This document shows positions 8,509-16,868 of a stretch of 55,689 nt of DNA, piece after piece. Source of the stretch: Lachnospiraceae bacterium (lineage in GTDB: Bacteria > Bacillota > Clostridia > Lachnospirales > Lachnospiraceae); the NCBI GenBank assembly GCA_017626325.1, contig JAGAIZ010000050.1, positions 1 to 55,689 of the forward strand, given 5' to 3'. Both the position numbers and the translations under genes were made by a program. How positions within the stretch are numbered: the first letter of the stretch is position 1; each line of letters starts with the position of its first letter. The notes under the pieces were generated by a model. That model was not told the origin of the DNA and made no database searches. It was given only the letters and a program-made list of their open reading frames with translations.

Positions 8509-11500
8509 TTAACCCGGAACTCCAAACACAATCGTGCACCCGGCCCCCGGCTCGGACTCTGCCCGCACCCAGCCGCCATGGCGCTCAATAATATTCTTCA
8601 CGGTGGCAAGCCCCACGCCCGTGCCTTCGAATTCCGCGTCACTGTGCAGCCGCCCGAACATCTCGAAGACCTTCCCGGCCTGCTCCCCCGGAAAGCCGAT
8701 TCCGTTGTCCCGAAAATAAAACACCCATTCCTGCCCCGCCTGCCGCGATTCCACCTGCAGCAGAATCCTCTCCCGCATGGCGGAATATTTCAACGCATTG
8801 GCAATAATATTGCTGACGCAGCAGTTCATAAGCGCCTCATCTCCCGTAATGTTTGGCAGGAAGCCTATTTTATATTCAACATTATGTAAACCGCTCATGA
8901 AAATATGCTCTTCGATCTGCCGCTTCACCAGATGCTTCATATTAATCCGCGCATACGAAAGATCCGTCTCCTGGGATTTGGTATATTCCAGCAGCCCGTT
9001 GATCAATTCGATGGATTTGGCGCAGTAAGCGTCGATATGGGCCGCGCACGCTTCTTCCGACGCTTCTTCCAAAGCCTCCTGCGGCTGCCCGCGCAGTTCA
9101 TTATAAAGCCTGATCGCCCGAATCGGCGCTTTTAACTCATGAGCCACCATATAGCTGAACCGCCCCAGACTCTTATTGGCTTCCTCCAGACTTCTCGTCT
9201 TCTCCAGGATGCGGTTTTCCAGCTCGTCGTGCATGGACTGCAGCCGGTCGTTCAGTTCCGTTTCCTCCGTCACATCCTTGGCAAAGAACGCGATATCGTA
9301 CTCCTGCGCGTTCAGATCCACCCGATGTACGGTCAGGTTATAATAGCGCCTGGCCGCCGCATTGTAATAGTCCGTCCGGTATTCTCCCTTTTCCTGAGCC
9401 TTCTCGATGCAGTCCGTCCACTGGTCCAGCTCGCTTTTGTCCCAGATATCCAGGAAAAGCTCCTTTCCGTCAGCGCCCTTGGAGGCAAAAAAGGCGCGGG
9501 CCGCCTGATTGGTGGTGACAATACTGCCCCGCTGTCCGCTGATGCTCCAGATCATATCGCTGCTGGATTCGAAAATAGCGCGCTGGGTACGCGCCATTTC
9601 CAGCCTGTCGCTTTGCTGTGCGTAATAATAGTCCAGATAATGGGCCAGCAGACACCCGGCGCCCCAGACCAGCATCTCTTTTAACAGCAGAAGCTGCGTA
9701 TTGCCAAGACGACTCTGGTAAGCGTTGACTGACACGGAAATATACAGAAGCTGCCCTCCGTCCGCATCTGCCGACACCACCGCCGCAAGCACCGCGCATA
9801 CTGCCGTCAGCAGGAAAAGGACATACATATGCCTGCCATATCCCTGCTTCTTCTCTGCCCTGCGGAAAAGAGGCAGCGTGCAGAGCAGATCATACAGCAG
9901 GAAAAGCAGGCACAGCATCTCCACCAACACGATCAGATTGGCATTGATAATATTGTCAGGCAGCCAGGAGAAAGCGTAACGGTAATAGCTGTCGTGGAAC
10001 CTGGCCGCAAAATGGTACAGAGGCCTGCCCACGCAGATATAGAGCACCGCCAGAGAAATCATGAAAGCATATCCTGCGGCAACGCGCATAGCCGGCTGTT
10101 TCTTCCTGTCCGCTTCTCCCTGCCTGCTCCCCAGCGCGTATAATCCCAGCGCCCAGACTATGATAATGAAGCACGGTATCACATTGGCATATCCATGGTA
10201 CGGCGTCAGGAAAAAGGGCTGTGCTGCGGCCGCGGCCGCAGCGGCACTCTTCCCCCAGGCGCGCTTCTTTTCATCAGGCTTCTTTCCAATAAACTTCTTT
10301 CCATCAAACCGCTTTCCACCCAGCCTGATGGTTCCGCCGCCGTAAAACAGCGCGCACACCACCGGCAGCACCAGAAGCGGCATCCAATATACATCGTAGG
10401 TTTCATCGACAGCGATCCGGCTTCGCCATCTTTCGCCGCCGTCCACGCCGGGATCCGGCGCAATCGGGGCATCCGATTCGTAGAGAATCTCGAACGCGCC
10501 GTTATGAATCACCGCAAAACGGCTATAGAGCCATGTGCCGTGATTCCGCGCATCCACATGGATTTTACCCTGCGGCGCATCAAATTCCAGATTGGAGAAT
10601 GCGGCGGTCAATTCTTCATAGTCATAAGGATCTTCCACTTTGGCAAGCGCCCCGGCCAGCAGATAACAGCTATTATAAGCGGATTCCGCCAGTCCTGTGA
10701 TCACGGAGCTGTCCTCCACGCGCTTCTCATATTCCTCCACAAACGCCCTGCCTGCCGCGGAATCCACACTGGAGAAATAACTCATAGCGCTGTAATGGCC
10801 CTCTCCGCATTCCGCGCCAATCTGCTTTAGCACCATTTCGTCGGTGGTGACGGAGGCGATAGGATAATCTGAGGAATCGAAGCCCATTTTCTGAAAGGAA
10901 GTATAGAAAGCGGTCAGAGAGTCGCCGATCAGATCGCAGTAGATAAAATCAGGATTTTTCTCCGCAATGTCCCGCAGAATATCATCAAACGCAATCTCTC
11001 CCGTCTTCACATAGGCTTCTCCGACGATGGAACCTCCCTGCGCGTCGATGATTTCCTTGGCGATCTTATTATAGGTGACCGGATAGAGATAATCATTTCC
11101 CACCAGATAGACCTTTTTGCCCTCCTTCTGCAGAAGCCACCGGATATAACCCTCGCTCTGCTGGTTGGGCATGCTTCCCGTATAGATGACGTGAGGGTCG
11201 CATTCGTTACCCTCCGTATAGGCAGGGTAGACAAGCACCGAGCCGTATTCCTCCAGCACAGACAGCGTGGCCTTACGGCTGGCGGAGGAATAACAGCCCA
11301 CGGTGGCCGCCACCCGGTCTCCGGCAATCAGTTTCGTAATCTTCTCCTCTGCTAACGCCGGGTCGGAAGAATAATCTTCCAGAATATATTCGATACGTTT
11401 CCCGTTAATGCCGCCGGTCTCGTTTATCTCATCAAACGCCATCCGGGCGGCGTTAATCATAGAGCGCTCCACCCCGGAGGAAGAGCCTGTCTGCGAAAAA

Positions 11501-11649
11501 AGCAGCCCGATTCTGATACTGTCCTCACCGGCTGCTTCTTCTGTCTGCTGCACGACGCCCTGCGCACGGCTCTGCAAAGCCCCGCCTGTCATAAGCAGGC
11601 ACGCTGCAAGTATTATGTAAACTAATTTTTCCCAGTTTTTTCTACCCAT
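8509..11649 (-). CDS. AmiC-like amide receptor fused to histidine kinase
   Basis: A 1046-residue sensor. Order: signal/anchor segment (~9-29), a periplasmic-binding domain (~44-410), a membrane helix near 420, an unusual Lys/Ala-rich linker with a run of nine alanines, several further membrane helices (~480-690), a PAS-like domain (~690-800), coiled linker, dimerisation domain with His837 in AHELKAPIR, and ATPase domain with GTGVGLATVKN. The receptor domain closely follows remembered Pseudomonas AmiC: GLLFSQTG, VGCYSSASRKA, SMPNQQS, GNDYLYP, IASVTTDE, YFSSVD, DAPQGKIHV and PIAPDP all have AmiC counterparts. AmiC is a cytoplasmic amide sensor; here it should be outside the cell. The start overlaps the end of the regulator gene by 8 bases, with AGGA upstream. 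Inference: it senses short amides and drives the downstream amidase genes. Confidence 0.88.
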   Translation of the reverse strand: MGRKNWEKLVYIILAACLLMTGGALQSRAQGVVQQTEEAAGEDSIRIGLLFSQTGSSSGVERSMINAARMAFDEINETGGINGKRIEYILEDYSSDPALAEEKITKLIAGDRVAATVGCYSSASRKATLSVLEEYGSVLVYPAYTEGNECDPHVIYTGSMPNQQSEGYIRWLLQKEGKKVYLVGNDYLYPVTYNKIAKEIIDAQGGSIVGEAYVKTGEIAFDDILRDIAEKNPDFIYCDLIGDSLTAFYTSFQKMGFDSSDYPIASVTTDEMVLKQIGAECGEGHYSAMSYFSSVDSAAGRAFVEEYEKRVEDSSVITGLAESAYNSCYLLAGALAKVEDPYDYEELTAAFSNLEFDAPQGKIHVDARNHGTWLYSRFAVIHNGAFEILYESDAPIAPDPGVDGGERWRSRIAVDETYDVYWMPLLVLPVVCALFYGGGTIRLGGKRFDGKKFIGKKPDEKKRAWGKSAAAAAAAAQPFFLTPYHGYANVIPCFIIIVWALGLYALGSRQGEADRKKQPAMRVAAGYAFMISLAVLYICVGRPLYHFAARFHDSYYRYAFSWLPDNIINANLIVLVEMLCLLFLLYDLLCTLPLFRRAEKKQGYGRHMYVLFLLTAVCAVLAAVVSADADGGQLLYISVSVNAYQSRLGNTQLLLLKEMLVWGAGCLLAHYLDYYYAQQSDRLEMARTQRAIFESSSDMIWSISGQRGSIVTTNQAARAFFASKGADGKELFLDIWDKSELDQWTDCIEKAQEKGEYRTDYYNAAARRYYNLTVHRVDLNAQEYDIAFFAKDVTEETELNDRLQSMHDELENRILEKTRSLEEANKSLGRFSYMVAHELKAPIRAIRLYNELRGQPQEALEEASEEACAAHIDAYCAKSIELINGLLEYTKSQETDLSYARINMKHLVKRQIEEHIFMSGLHNVEYKIGFLPNITGDEALMNCCVSNIIANALKYSAMRERILLQVESRQAGQEWVFYFRDNGIGFPGEQAGKVFEMFGRLHSDAEFEGTGVGLATVKNIIERHGGWVRAESEPGAGCTIVFGVPG

Positions 11650-12697
11650 TGTTTTTCCTGTAATCCGACGGCGTAAAGCCGGTCTGGCTTTTAAACACCT
11701 TACTCATATATTTAAAATCGTCATAGCCCAGCCGAAACGCGATTTCGGAAACAGGCGTATCGGAATATGCCAGCAGCAGCTTCGCCATCTGCATTTTATA
11801 CCGCAGCACATAGTCCACGAAGGATTCGCCCATATCCGTCTTGAAGCTGTGGCTCAGATACGTATTGTTCACACAGCAGTATTCCGCCAGATCCGTCAGC
11901 GTAATCTTGTCGCCGGGATGGGACAGCACATAAGACACCGCTTTCTGAGACAATTCGCTCATGCCCGCCGGATAGAAGCGGCCTACCGTCGCGTACAGCT
12001 CCAGCAGATATTCCTTCGCCACCGCATACACAATCATCGCGTCGTCGGAACGCAGCAGCTTCTGCTTCAGAGCATCCGGACTGCACACCAGCGCTTCTAT
12101 CCAGGGATACGCCTCTGCCGTCCCCGCATGCACGCGGCTTAAGAACGCGTGCAGCCGAAGCGTTCTGTGAACCATGGCTCCCGGCTCCTTCAGGAAACGG
12201 CAAACCGCCTCGTCGCAGAGCGTTTCCATCTCTCTGCCCTGATGCAGAATACAGTACACAATGGCATCCGTTTCCAGCCTGCCCGATTCTTCATTCTCTC
12301 CGTTTTCCCGCTGTGTCTGCGTCTGGGCAAGGAACGCTTCGGCGCGCTCCCAGACCGCCCGCAGTTTATCCGGCTCGATAGGCTTGACCAGATAATCGAA
12401 GGCTCCCAGAATCAGTCCACGTCTGGCATAATCGAAATCCGCGTACTCGCTCAGGAGAATCACGCAGGGGCACAGCTCCTGCTCTTTGACCTGCTGCAGC
12501 AAGTCAATGCCGTTATTTTTAGGCATTTTGATATCTGTAAAAAGGATATCGGTTTTTTCTTTTTCGAGCTTAACCAGAGCGTCCGCACCGTTGTCTGCCT
12601 CGAACACGATCTGCACGTCCCGAAGTCCGAGCGACGCCAGTATTTTCTTAAACTGGATTCGAAAGATTTCATAATCGTCTACAATTCCAATCCTCAT
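11642..12697 (-). CDS. AraC-type response regulator of the amide system
   Basis: A 351-residue response regulator. The receiver occupies residues ~1-120: acidic pair Asp7/Asp8, phospho-acceptor Asp55 in ILFTDIKMPKNNG, and the conserved Lys in YLVKPIEPDKL. After a helical middle part, residues ~250-350 form two AraC helix-turn-helix motifs (ITLTDLAEYCCVNNTYLSHSF and SEIAFRLGYDDFKYMSKVFK). Its end overlaps the start of the fused AmiC-kinase gene, so the two form a two-component system. The likely target is the promoter at 14548-14602, where ATTCC motifs recur in helical phase; this is inference from position and from how AraC-type regulators bind direct repeats. Confidence 0.9.
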   Translation of the reverse strand: MRIGIVDDYEIFRIQFKKILASLGLRDVQIVFEADNGADALVKLEKEKTDILFTDIKMPKNNGIDLLQQVKEQELCPCVILLSEYADFDYARRGLILGAFDYLVKPIEPDKLRAVWERAEAFLAQTQTQRENGENEESGRLETDAIVYCILHQGREMETLCDEAVCRFLKEPGAMVHRTLRLHAFLSRVHAGTAEAYPWIEALVCSPDALKQKLLRSDDAMIVYAVAKEYLLELYATVGRFYPAGMSELSQKAVSYVLSHPGDKITLTDLAEYCCVNNTYLSHSFKTDMGESFVDYVLRYKMQMAKLLLAYSDTPVSEIAFRLGYDDFKYMSKVFKSQTGFTPSDYRKNNG

Positions 12698-12737
12698 GCA
12701 GTCATCCCTTTATCCATACCTTGCACAATAATTTATT

Positions 12738-13244
12738 CTACCACACTCCCAGAAGCAGGGCAATTGCCGGAAGCCATGCGGTCGTCACGCCTTCGAAGAT
12801 CTGCAGGCACGGCGTAAGCTTCCCTAAGCTCTTTTTTAAGACCACTTCGATAAAGGACGTGGCCCACAGAACCGCCCACAGATACCAGATGACGCCCCAC
12901 CTTGCGTCAGGACTGATTCCCTGCGCCGGGATTCCGACAAAGCCTTCCATCGTGCCGAACACCACCGCGTTCACAGCCACAAATGCTGAGAACCAGGCCA
13001 CCGGTACGGCTTCCAGCCGGAACACATTGTTGATGCCCACGAACAGATAAGTAAATCCGAACAACAGCCCGGTAGCGGCGGCATAATAATTGCCCTGCAC
13101 AAGATTGATCACATTGATTATAACGGACAGACCGCCCGTAAAAAAATTCATTACTGCCACCGCTTTCGGGTCACATTTGCACAACGTCCCGATTCCGTTT
13201 AAGATCAAGACAATTCCTACATATAATAAACATACGCTGATCAT
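12738..13244 (-). CDS. amiS: AmiS/UreI-family amide channel
   Basis: A 168-residue membrane protein with about six hydrophobic helices. Such proteins conduct urea or short aliphatic amides across the membrane; UreI is the proton-gated urea channel of Helicobacter and AmiS belongs to the Pseudomonas amidase operon. Visible features are the N-terminal MISVCLLYVGIVLILNGIG helix, FLVGINN-like FTYLFVGINNVF, and the C-terminal AWLPAIALLLGVW. GGAG lies five bases before the ATG. It sits between amiE and the response regulator, which supports an amide rather than urea role: no urease genes are in the window. It would admit the amide substrate for AmiE. Confidence 0.88.
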   Translation of the reverse strand: MISVCLLYVGIVLILNGIGTLCKCDPKAVAVMNFFTGGLSVIINVINLVQGNYYAAATGLLFGFTYLFVGINNVFRLEAVPVAWFSAFVAVNAVVFGTMEGFVGIPAQGISPDARWGVIWYLWAVLWATSFIEVVLKKSLGKLTPCLQIFEGVTTAWLPAIALLLGVW

Positions 13245-13340
13245 AGTTTCTCCTTTTCCTTCCTGCTGCCCAGGTTCCTCTTATTCTTACAGTTTCTTTC
13301 AGATTTCGCCGTCAGAACGCGCCCATGGCGCGCAAACGCA

Positions 13341-13371
13341 AAAGAGACTGACATCGTCTGCCAGCCCCTTT
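13341..13371 (-). terminator. Terminator between amiE and amiS
   Basis: Arms at 13341-13353 and 13359-13371. In minus-strand RNA all 13 pairs form if G-U pairs are counted, and TTTT follows. On the plus strand three pairs fail, so the signal is for amiE-direction transcription. It would give less amiS than amiE, or separate the two transcripts. Confidence 0.65.
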
Positions 13372-13380
13372 GCTTTATAC

Positions 13381-14406
13381 TTATTCTTCATAAGGAATGC
13401 CGTCGATAGGCGCCCACTTCACGCCGGGCATTTTTCTGGTGATTTCCTCCACCTTCTTCTGTGTACCCTCCGGGTCGTTGACCCAGTTTCTGTAGAATTC
13501 AAACTGACATTCGGGATTGCCGAAACGCTCTTCTTTGGAATTAATCGTTCCTGTATAGCCCCTGTGCAGCAGCTTGTACAGATGATTCTGTGACTGCCAG
13601 TTAGCCCTTGCGTCGCGGATAGCGCTGATGGAAAGCTGCGCGTACTGATAGCTGTAATCCTCAGTTCCCGTCATGCCAAGCACTCTTCCGTCGAAGCCGC
13701 AGATAGAGGAATGGCCGAAGTAGCTGTATACGCCGTCATAACCGCTGGCGTTGGCAACAGCCGCATAAATATTGTTGCACCACGCCATAACCGGCACTAC
13801 ATTGATTTCCTGCTGGTTCGCCGGATACATATAGCCCTGACACCTTACCACGAGTTCCGCGCCTCTCATAGCACAGTCTCTCCAGATTTCAGGATAATTG
13901 CCGTCGTCACAGATAATCATGCTGACCTTCAGACCCTTGGGGCCTTCCGTTACATAAGTTCTGTCTCCCGGATACCAGCCCTCAATCGGCGTCCAGGGTA
14001 TCATTTTCCTATATTTCTGTACGATCTCGCCCTTATCGTTAATGAGAATCAATGTATTGTAAGGCACCTTGGCAGGATGCTCCTCGTGACGCTCGCCTGT
14101 CAGGGAGAACACGCCCCACACCTTGTTCTCGATACATGCCTGCTTAAAAATCTGTACCTCTTCTCCGTCTATAGAAGCCGCCAGTTCCATCATTTCGTCG
14201 AAATCATACATGATACCGTGGGTACTGTATTCGGGGAACACAACCATATCAAGACCGGGAATACCTGCTTTTAAGCCCTTTATATAATCCGCAATCCTGT
14301 GGCAGTTGTCGATAATCTCGGCTTTCGTATGCATTCTCGGCATCTTCCAGTTTACGACTGCTAATCCTACGTTGTCTGCGCTTGATGAAATGTCTCCGTG
14401 TGTCAT
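13381..14406 (-). CDS. amiE: Aliphatic amidase
   Basis: Hydrolyses short aliphatic amides to carboxylic acid and ammonia (EC 3.5.1.4); nitrilase superfamily, cytoplasmic. At 341 residues it is about the length of Pseudomonas AmiE (346). From the chosen start [10 protein letters not shown] the catalytic triad falls exactly at the classical positions: Glu59 in VFPEYSTHG, Lys134 in KYRKMIPW, Cys166 in [14 protein letters not shown]. The sequence matches amidase rather than formamidase AmiF, which has a different N-terminus and Cys motif. GGAGGAG lies six bases before this ATG; the open frame extends further upstream but that part contains the ribosome binding site. First gene of the amide module and preceded by a leader with a terminator (14480-14513). 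Confidence 0.96.
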   Translation of the reverse strand: MTHGDISSSADNVGLAVVNWKMPRMHTKAEIIDNCHRIADYIKGLKAGIPGLDMVVFPEYSTHGIMYDFDEMMELAASIDGEEVQIFKQACIENKVWGVFSLTGERHEEHPAKVPYNTLILINDKGEIVQKYRKMIPWTPIEGWYPGDRTYVTEGPKGLKVSMIICDDGNYPEIWRDCAMRGAELVVRCQGYMYPANQQEINVVPVMAWCNNIYAAVANASGYDGVYSYFGHSSICGFDGRVLGMTGTEDYSYQYAQLSISAIRDARANWQSQNHLYKLLHRGYTGTINSKEERFGNPECQFEFYRNWVNDPEGTQKKVEEITRKMPGVKWAPIDGIPYEE

Positions 14407-14479
14407 AATATTCTCCTCCATTCGTGCTGTCTGTGAATGCCGCCTGTACCGTATCAGCAGCCCAAAGCCTGCACCGTAC

Positions 14480-14513
14480 AAAAAGAGGCAGCAATGTCAT
14501 CCATTACTGCCTC
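14480..14513 (-). terminator. Rho-independent terminator in the amiE leader
   Basis: Arms 14485-14496 (GAGGCAGCAATG) and 14502-14513, loop of five, then TTTTT (14484-14480) on the minus strand. It stands ~75 bases before the amiE ATG and ~35 bases after the predicted -10 at 14553-14548. It either ends the upstream symporter transcript, or attenuates amiE itself, or both. Confidence 0.75.
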
Positions 14514-14547
14514 TTCGCATTCACGTTATGTACTTGTTACATGTTTC

Positions 14548-14602
14548 ATTATAGCGTTTCTAAGTGGAATGTACACGGAATATCTTTTGCAAAAAGTGGA
14601 AT
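14548..14602 (-). promoter_or_regulatory. Probable regulated promoter of amiE with phased repeats
   Basis: Minus strand: TATAAT at 14553-14548, with a poor -35 (GTGTAC, 14576-14571) at 17 bases. A weak -35 suggests need for an activator. ATTCC occurs three times in the same direction at 14570-14566, 14581-14577 and 14602-14598, i.e. steps of 11 and 21 bases, close to one and two helical turns. Two of them share the longer ATTCCACTT. This fits binding by the AraC-type regulator at 11642-12697. Confidence 0.6.
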
Positions 14603-14606
14603 ATTT

Positions 14607-15962
14607 TTACTTAAGTCCCTGCACCAGTATAATCAATATCAGCACCGGCAGCACGAACCGGAAATAAAATTTAAGCTTCCCGGGCAGCTTCAGCCCTTTG
14701 CCCGTATTGGCCTCCGCCAGATACTGATCGAAGCCCCAGCCCCACTTGGTCACGCTAAACAGCAGGAAAATAAGAGAGCCCGCGGGAAGCAGCAGATTGC
14801 TCACAAGGAAATCCTCGCTGTCCAGCACATCCCTGCCGCCGATCAGACGCAGATTGCTCCATACATTATATCCCAGCACGCAGGGCAGACTTGCAATCAA
14901 CACGAAGATACAATTTATCACAGCAGCCTTCTTCCTGCTCCAGCCGAAATTATCGATGCAGCCTGCCAGCAGATTCTCAAACACCGCAATCACGGTAGAG
15001 AAGCTTGCGAAGGTCATAAAGAGGAAGAACAGCGCGCCCCAGAGACGCCCGCCCGCCATATTCACGAACACATTGGGCAGCGTCACGAAGATCAGGGACG
15101 GACCGGCGTCAGGCTCCACGCCGAAGGAGAAGCAGGCCGGAAAGATGATCAGGCCGGACATCAGCGCCACAAAGGTATCCAGGCCGCAGATACGCACGGC
15201 TTCCCCCGCCAGCGTGCAGTCTCTGGACATATAGCTTCCGAAAATCTCCATCGCGCCGATACCAAGGCTTAAGGTAAAAAACGCCTGATTCATCGCCGCA
15301 GTAATCACATTGCCGATGCCCGCTTCCTTCGCCCGCTCCAGATCCGGCATCAGATAGAAGGAAACGCCCTCTCCCGCGCCGGGCAGCATTATGCTATGTA
15401 TCGCCAGTATCACGATCAGCCCCAGCAGCGCCAGCATCATCACCTTGGTAATCCGCTCCAGGCCTTTCTGCAGGCCGAAGCTGCAGACCAGAAAGCCCGC
15501 AAGCACCGTGACCGCCATCCACACGGTCATCTCCGCCGGATCCGCGCACAATGCGCCGAAAACGCCGCCTACTGCCTCCGCGTCCATACCCTTCTGAAAC
15601 GTTCCCGCGGCAAACTTAAAGAAATAACTAAGCATCCAGCCGGACACCGTAGTGTAATACATCATCAGCAGATAACAGCCAATCATACAGACCCATCCGT
15701 GAATATGCCACTTACTGCCCTTACGCTCAAGCGTCTTATAGCCCAGCACAGCGCTTCTGCCGCTGGCACGTCCCACGGCAAGCTCCATCGTCAGCACCGG
15801 CACACCCATACAGAGCAGAAACAGCAGATAAAACAGCACAAACACCGCGCCGCCGTTCTCTCCTACCACGTAAGGGAACCGCCACACATTCCCGATACCG
15901 ATGGCGCATCCCGCGCTCACCAGAATAAATCCCAGACGGGAGCCGAAATTTTCTCGTTCCAT
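14607..15962 (-). CDS. Sodium-dependent symporter, NSS/SNF family
   Basis: Membrane transporter of about 451 residues with around 11-12 helices. The N-terminal block SRLGFILVSAGCAIGIGNVWRFPYV is the family signature forming the Na+ and substrate sites in LeuT-type transporters of amino acids and related amines. YLLFLLCMGVPVLTMELAVGR follows as in the family. The ATG at 15962 has AGG eight bases upstream; a GTG at 15965 is also open. Promoter at 16034-16062. The substrate cannot be told from sequence. It lies upstream of the amide module but is separated from it by a promoter, so shared regulation is not implied. Confidence 0.92.
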   Translation of the reverse strand: MERENFGSRLGFILVSAGCAIGIGNVWRFPYVVGENGGAVFVLFYLLFLLCMGVPVLTMELAVGRASGRSAVLGYKTLERKGSKWHIHGWVCMIGCYLLMMYYTTVSGWMLSYFFKFAAGTFQKGMDAEAVGGVFGALCADPAEMTVWMAVTVLAGFLVCSFGLQKGLERITKVMMLALLGLIVILAIHSIMLPGAGEGVSFYLMPDLERAKEAGIGNVITAAMNQAFFTLSLGIGAMEIFGSYMSRDCTLAGEAVRICGLDTFVALMSGLIIFPACFSFGVEPDAGPSLIFVTLPNVFVNMAGGRLWGALFFLFMTFASFSTVIAVFENLLAGCIDNFGWSRKKAAVINCIFVLIASLPCVLGYNVWSNLRLIGGRDVLDSEDFLVSNLLLPAGSLIFLLFSVTKWGWGFDQYLAEANTGKGLKLPGKLKFYFRFVLPVLILIILVQGLK

Positions 15963-16033
15963 CACAATAACCTGACCTTTCTCTTAACCTGCGAATTTGA
16001 ACCAACGGCACAAATTTCACAAACTCTTTTGCT

Positions 16034-16062
16034 ATTCTACCGTATTTTACGAAACAGGACAA
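16034..16062 (-). promoter_or_regulatory. Promoter of the NSS symporter
   Basis: Minus strand TTGTCC (16062-16057), 17 bases, TAGAAT (16039-16034). Good spacing and -10; located 72 bases before the symporter start. Confidence 0.6.
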
Positions 16063-16080
16063 TAGTCTCCTGATAAGAAT

Positions 16081-16403
16081 TTACCCGCCCACCCATCCGC
16101 TCATGCACGCGTGGCGGCTGCCTGGGCGGCTTTCTGACTCCCTCAGGATGTATCAGCAGACTCAGGACACTCTGTGTCCTGAGTCTGCGTTGCTCGTCAT
16201 AAAGCCGCCCACCCATCCGCTCATGCTCGCGTGGCGGCTGCCTGGACGGCTTTCTGACTCTCTCAGTATGTATCAGCAGACTCAGGACACTCTGTGTCCT
16301 GAGTTCGCGTTGCTCGTCATAAAGCCGCCCACCCATCCGCTCATGCTCGCATGGCGGCTGCCTGGACGGCTTTCTGACTCTGCTGATACGCGCAAAATAT
16401 GCG
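16081..16403. repeat. 120-bp tandem repeat of paired hairpins
   Basis: Two and a half copies of a 120-bp unit at 16081-16200, 16201-16320 and 16321-16380, nearly identical. Each unit has half A, a GC-rich hairpin (GCCGCCCACCCATCC ... GCCTGGACGGC), and half B, a hairpin with CTCAGGACAC paired with GTGTCCTGAG plus TTGCTCGTCATAA. The array ends with TCTGCTGATACGCGCAAAA, the inverted complement of GTATCAGCAGA in half B. The same half B and same end enclose a different central hairpin at 42936-43064. It lies between the symporter promoter and the Cys-rich protein gene. The open frames across it are translated repeat, not a gene. Confidence 0.9.
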
Positions 16404-16448
16404 CCCGGGAACCGGTCGGTTCCACAGGCGCTTTGAACAAATCACCCT

Positions 16449-16772
16449 TTATTCGCAGTCGCAGGATTTTACTTCCTCCGCGTATCCGCAGTCCACAGAC
16501 GCTTCGCCGATTTCCGCTCTCGCGCCGAAGATAACGGGCACTTCCACGCGCAGCTTCTGGCTGATCATGAACTTGCACACGCCGCCTGGCTTGCCGGGAC
16601 AGTGGTCGCAGTCGGAAGAAACTACCGCCTTGCCGATGCACTGTGTCTTCGCATTGCCTACTTCGCCAAAAGGTTTAATCGTCACCGGAATACATACGTT
16701 GACATCCTGATAGCCTGCGGCAGAGCAGCCCCCGTTTTCCATGTCCATTCCTCTTTCCAATTCGTTCTCCAT
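16449..16772 (-). CDS. Cysteine-rich small protein, function unknown
   Basis: A 107-residue protein with AAGGAG seven bases before its ATG, so very likely expressed. It has about nine cysteines, including SSDCDHCPGKPGGVCKF in the middle and VKSCDCE at the end, with a beta-rich centre (ISQKLRVEVPVIFGARAEIGEA). No membrane segment or signal peptide is visible. The VCIPVTIKPFGEVG segment resembles repeats found in small Clostridial proteins of unknown role, but I cannot name the family with confidence. Metal binding or disulfide cross-linking is possible from the cysteine pattern only. Confidence 0.7.
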   Translation of the reverse strand: MENELERGMDMENGGCSAAGYQDVNVCIPVTIKPFGEVGNAKTQCIGKAVVSSDCDHCPGKPGGVCKFMISQKLRVEVPVIFGARAEIGEASVDCGYAEEVKSCDCE

Positions 16773-16868
16773 AAGAATCTCCTTCTTTAATATATCGCTC
16801 CTGTTTATCTTATGGTGAAATTGACAAAAGGTTCCTGCGGGATTATGAGATACCCCGACGGAAATAAC

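Noticed and set aside
16037-16336. Open frames on both strands across the 120-bp array, with MGGRLYDEQ-type repeats
   Set aside because: They are translations of the tandem repeat whose period is a multiple of three; no ribosome site or unique sequence supports a gene.
16081-16403. CRISPR array
   Set aside because: The units are 120 bp, adjacent and nearly identical throughout; there are no unique spacers and no cas genes.
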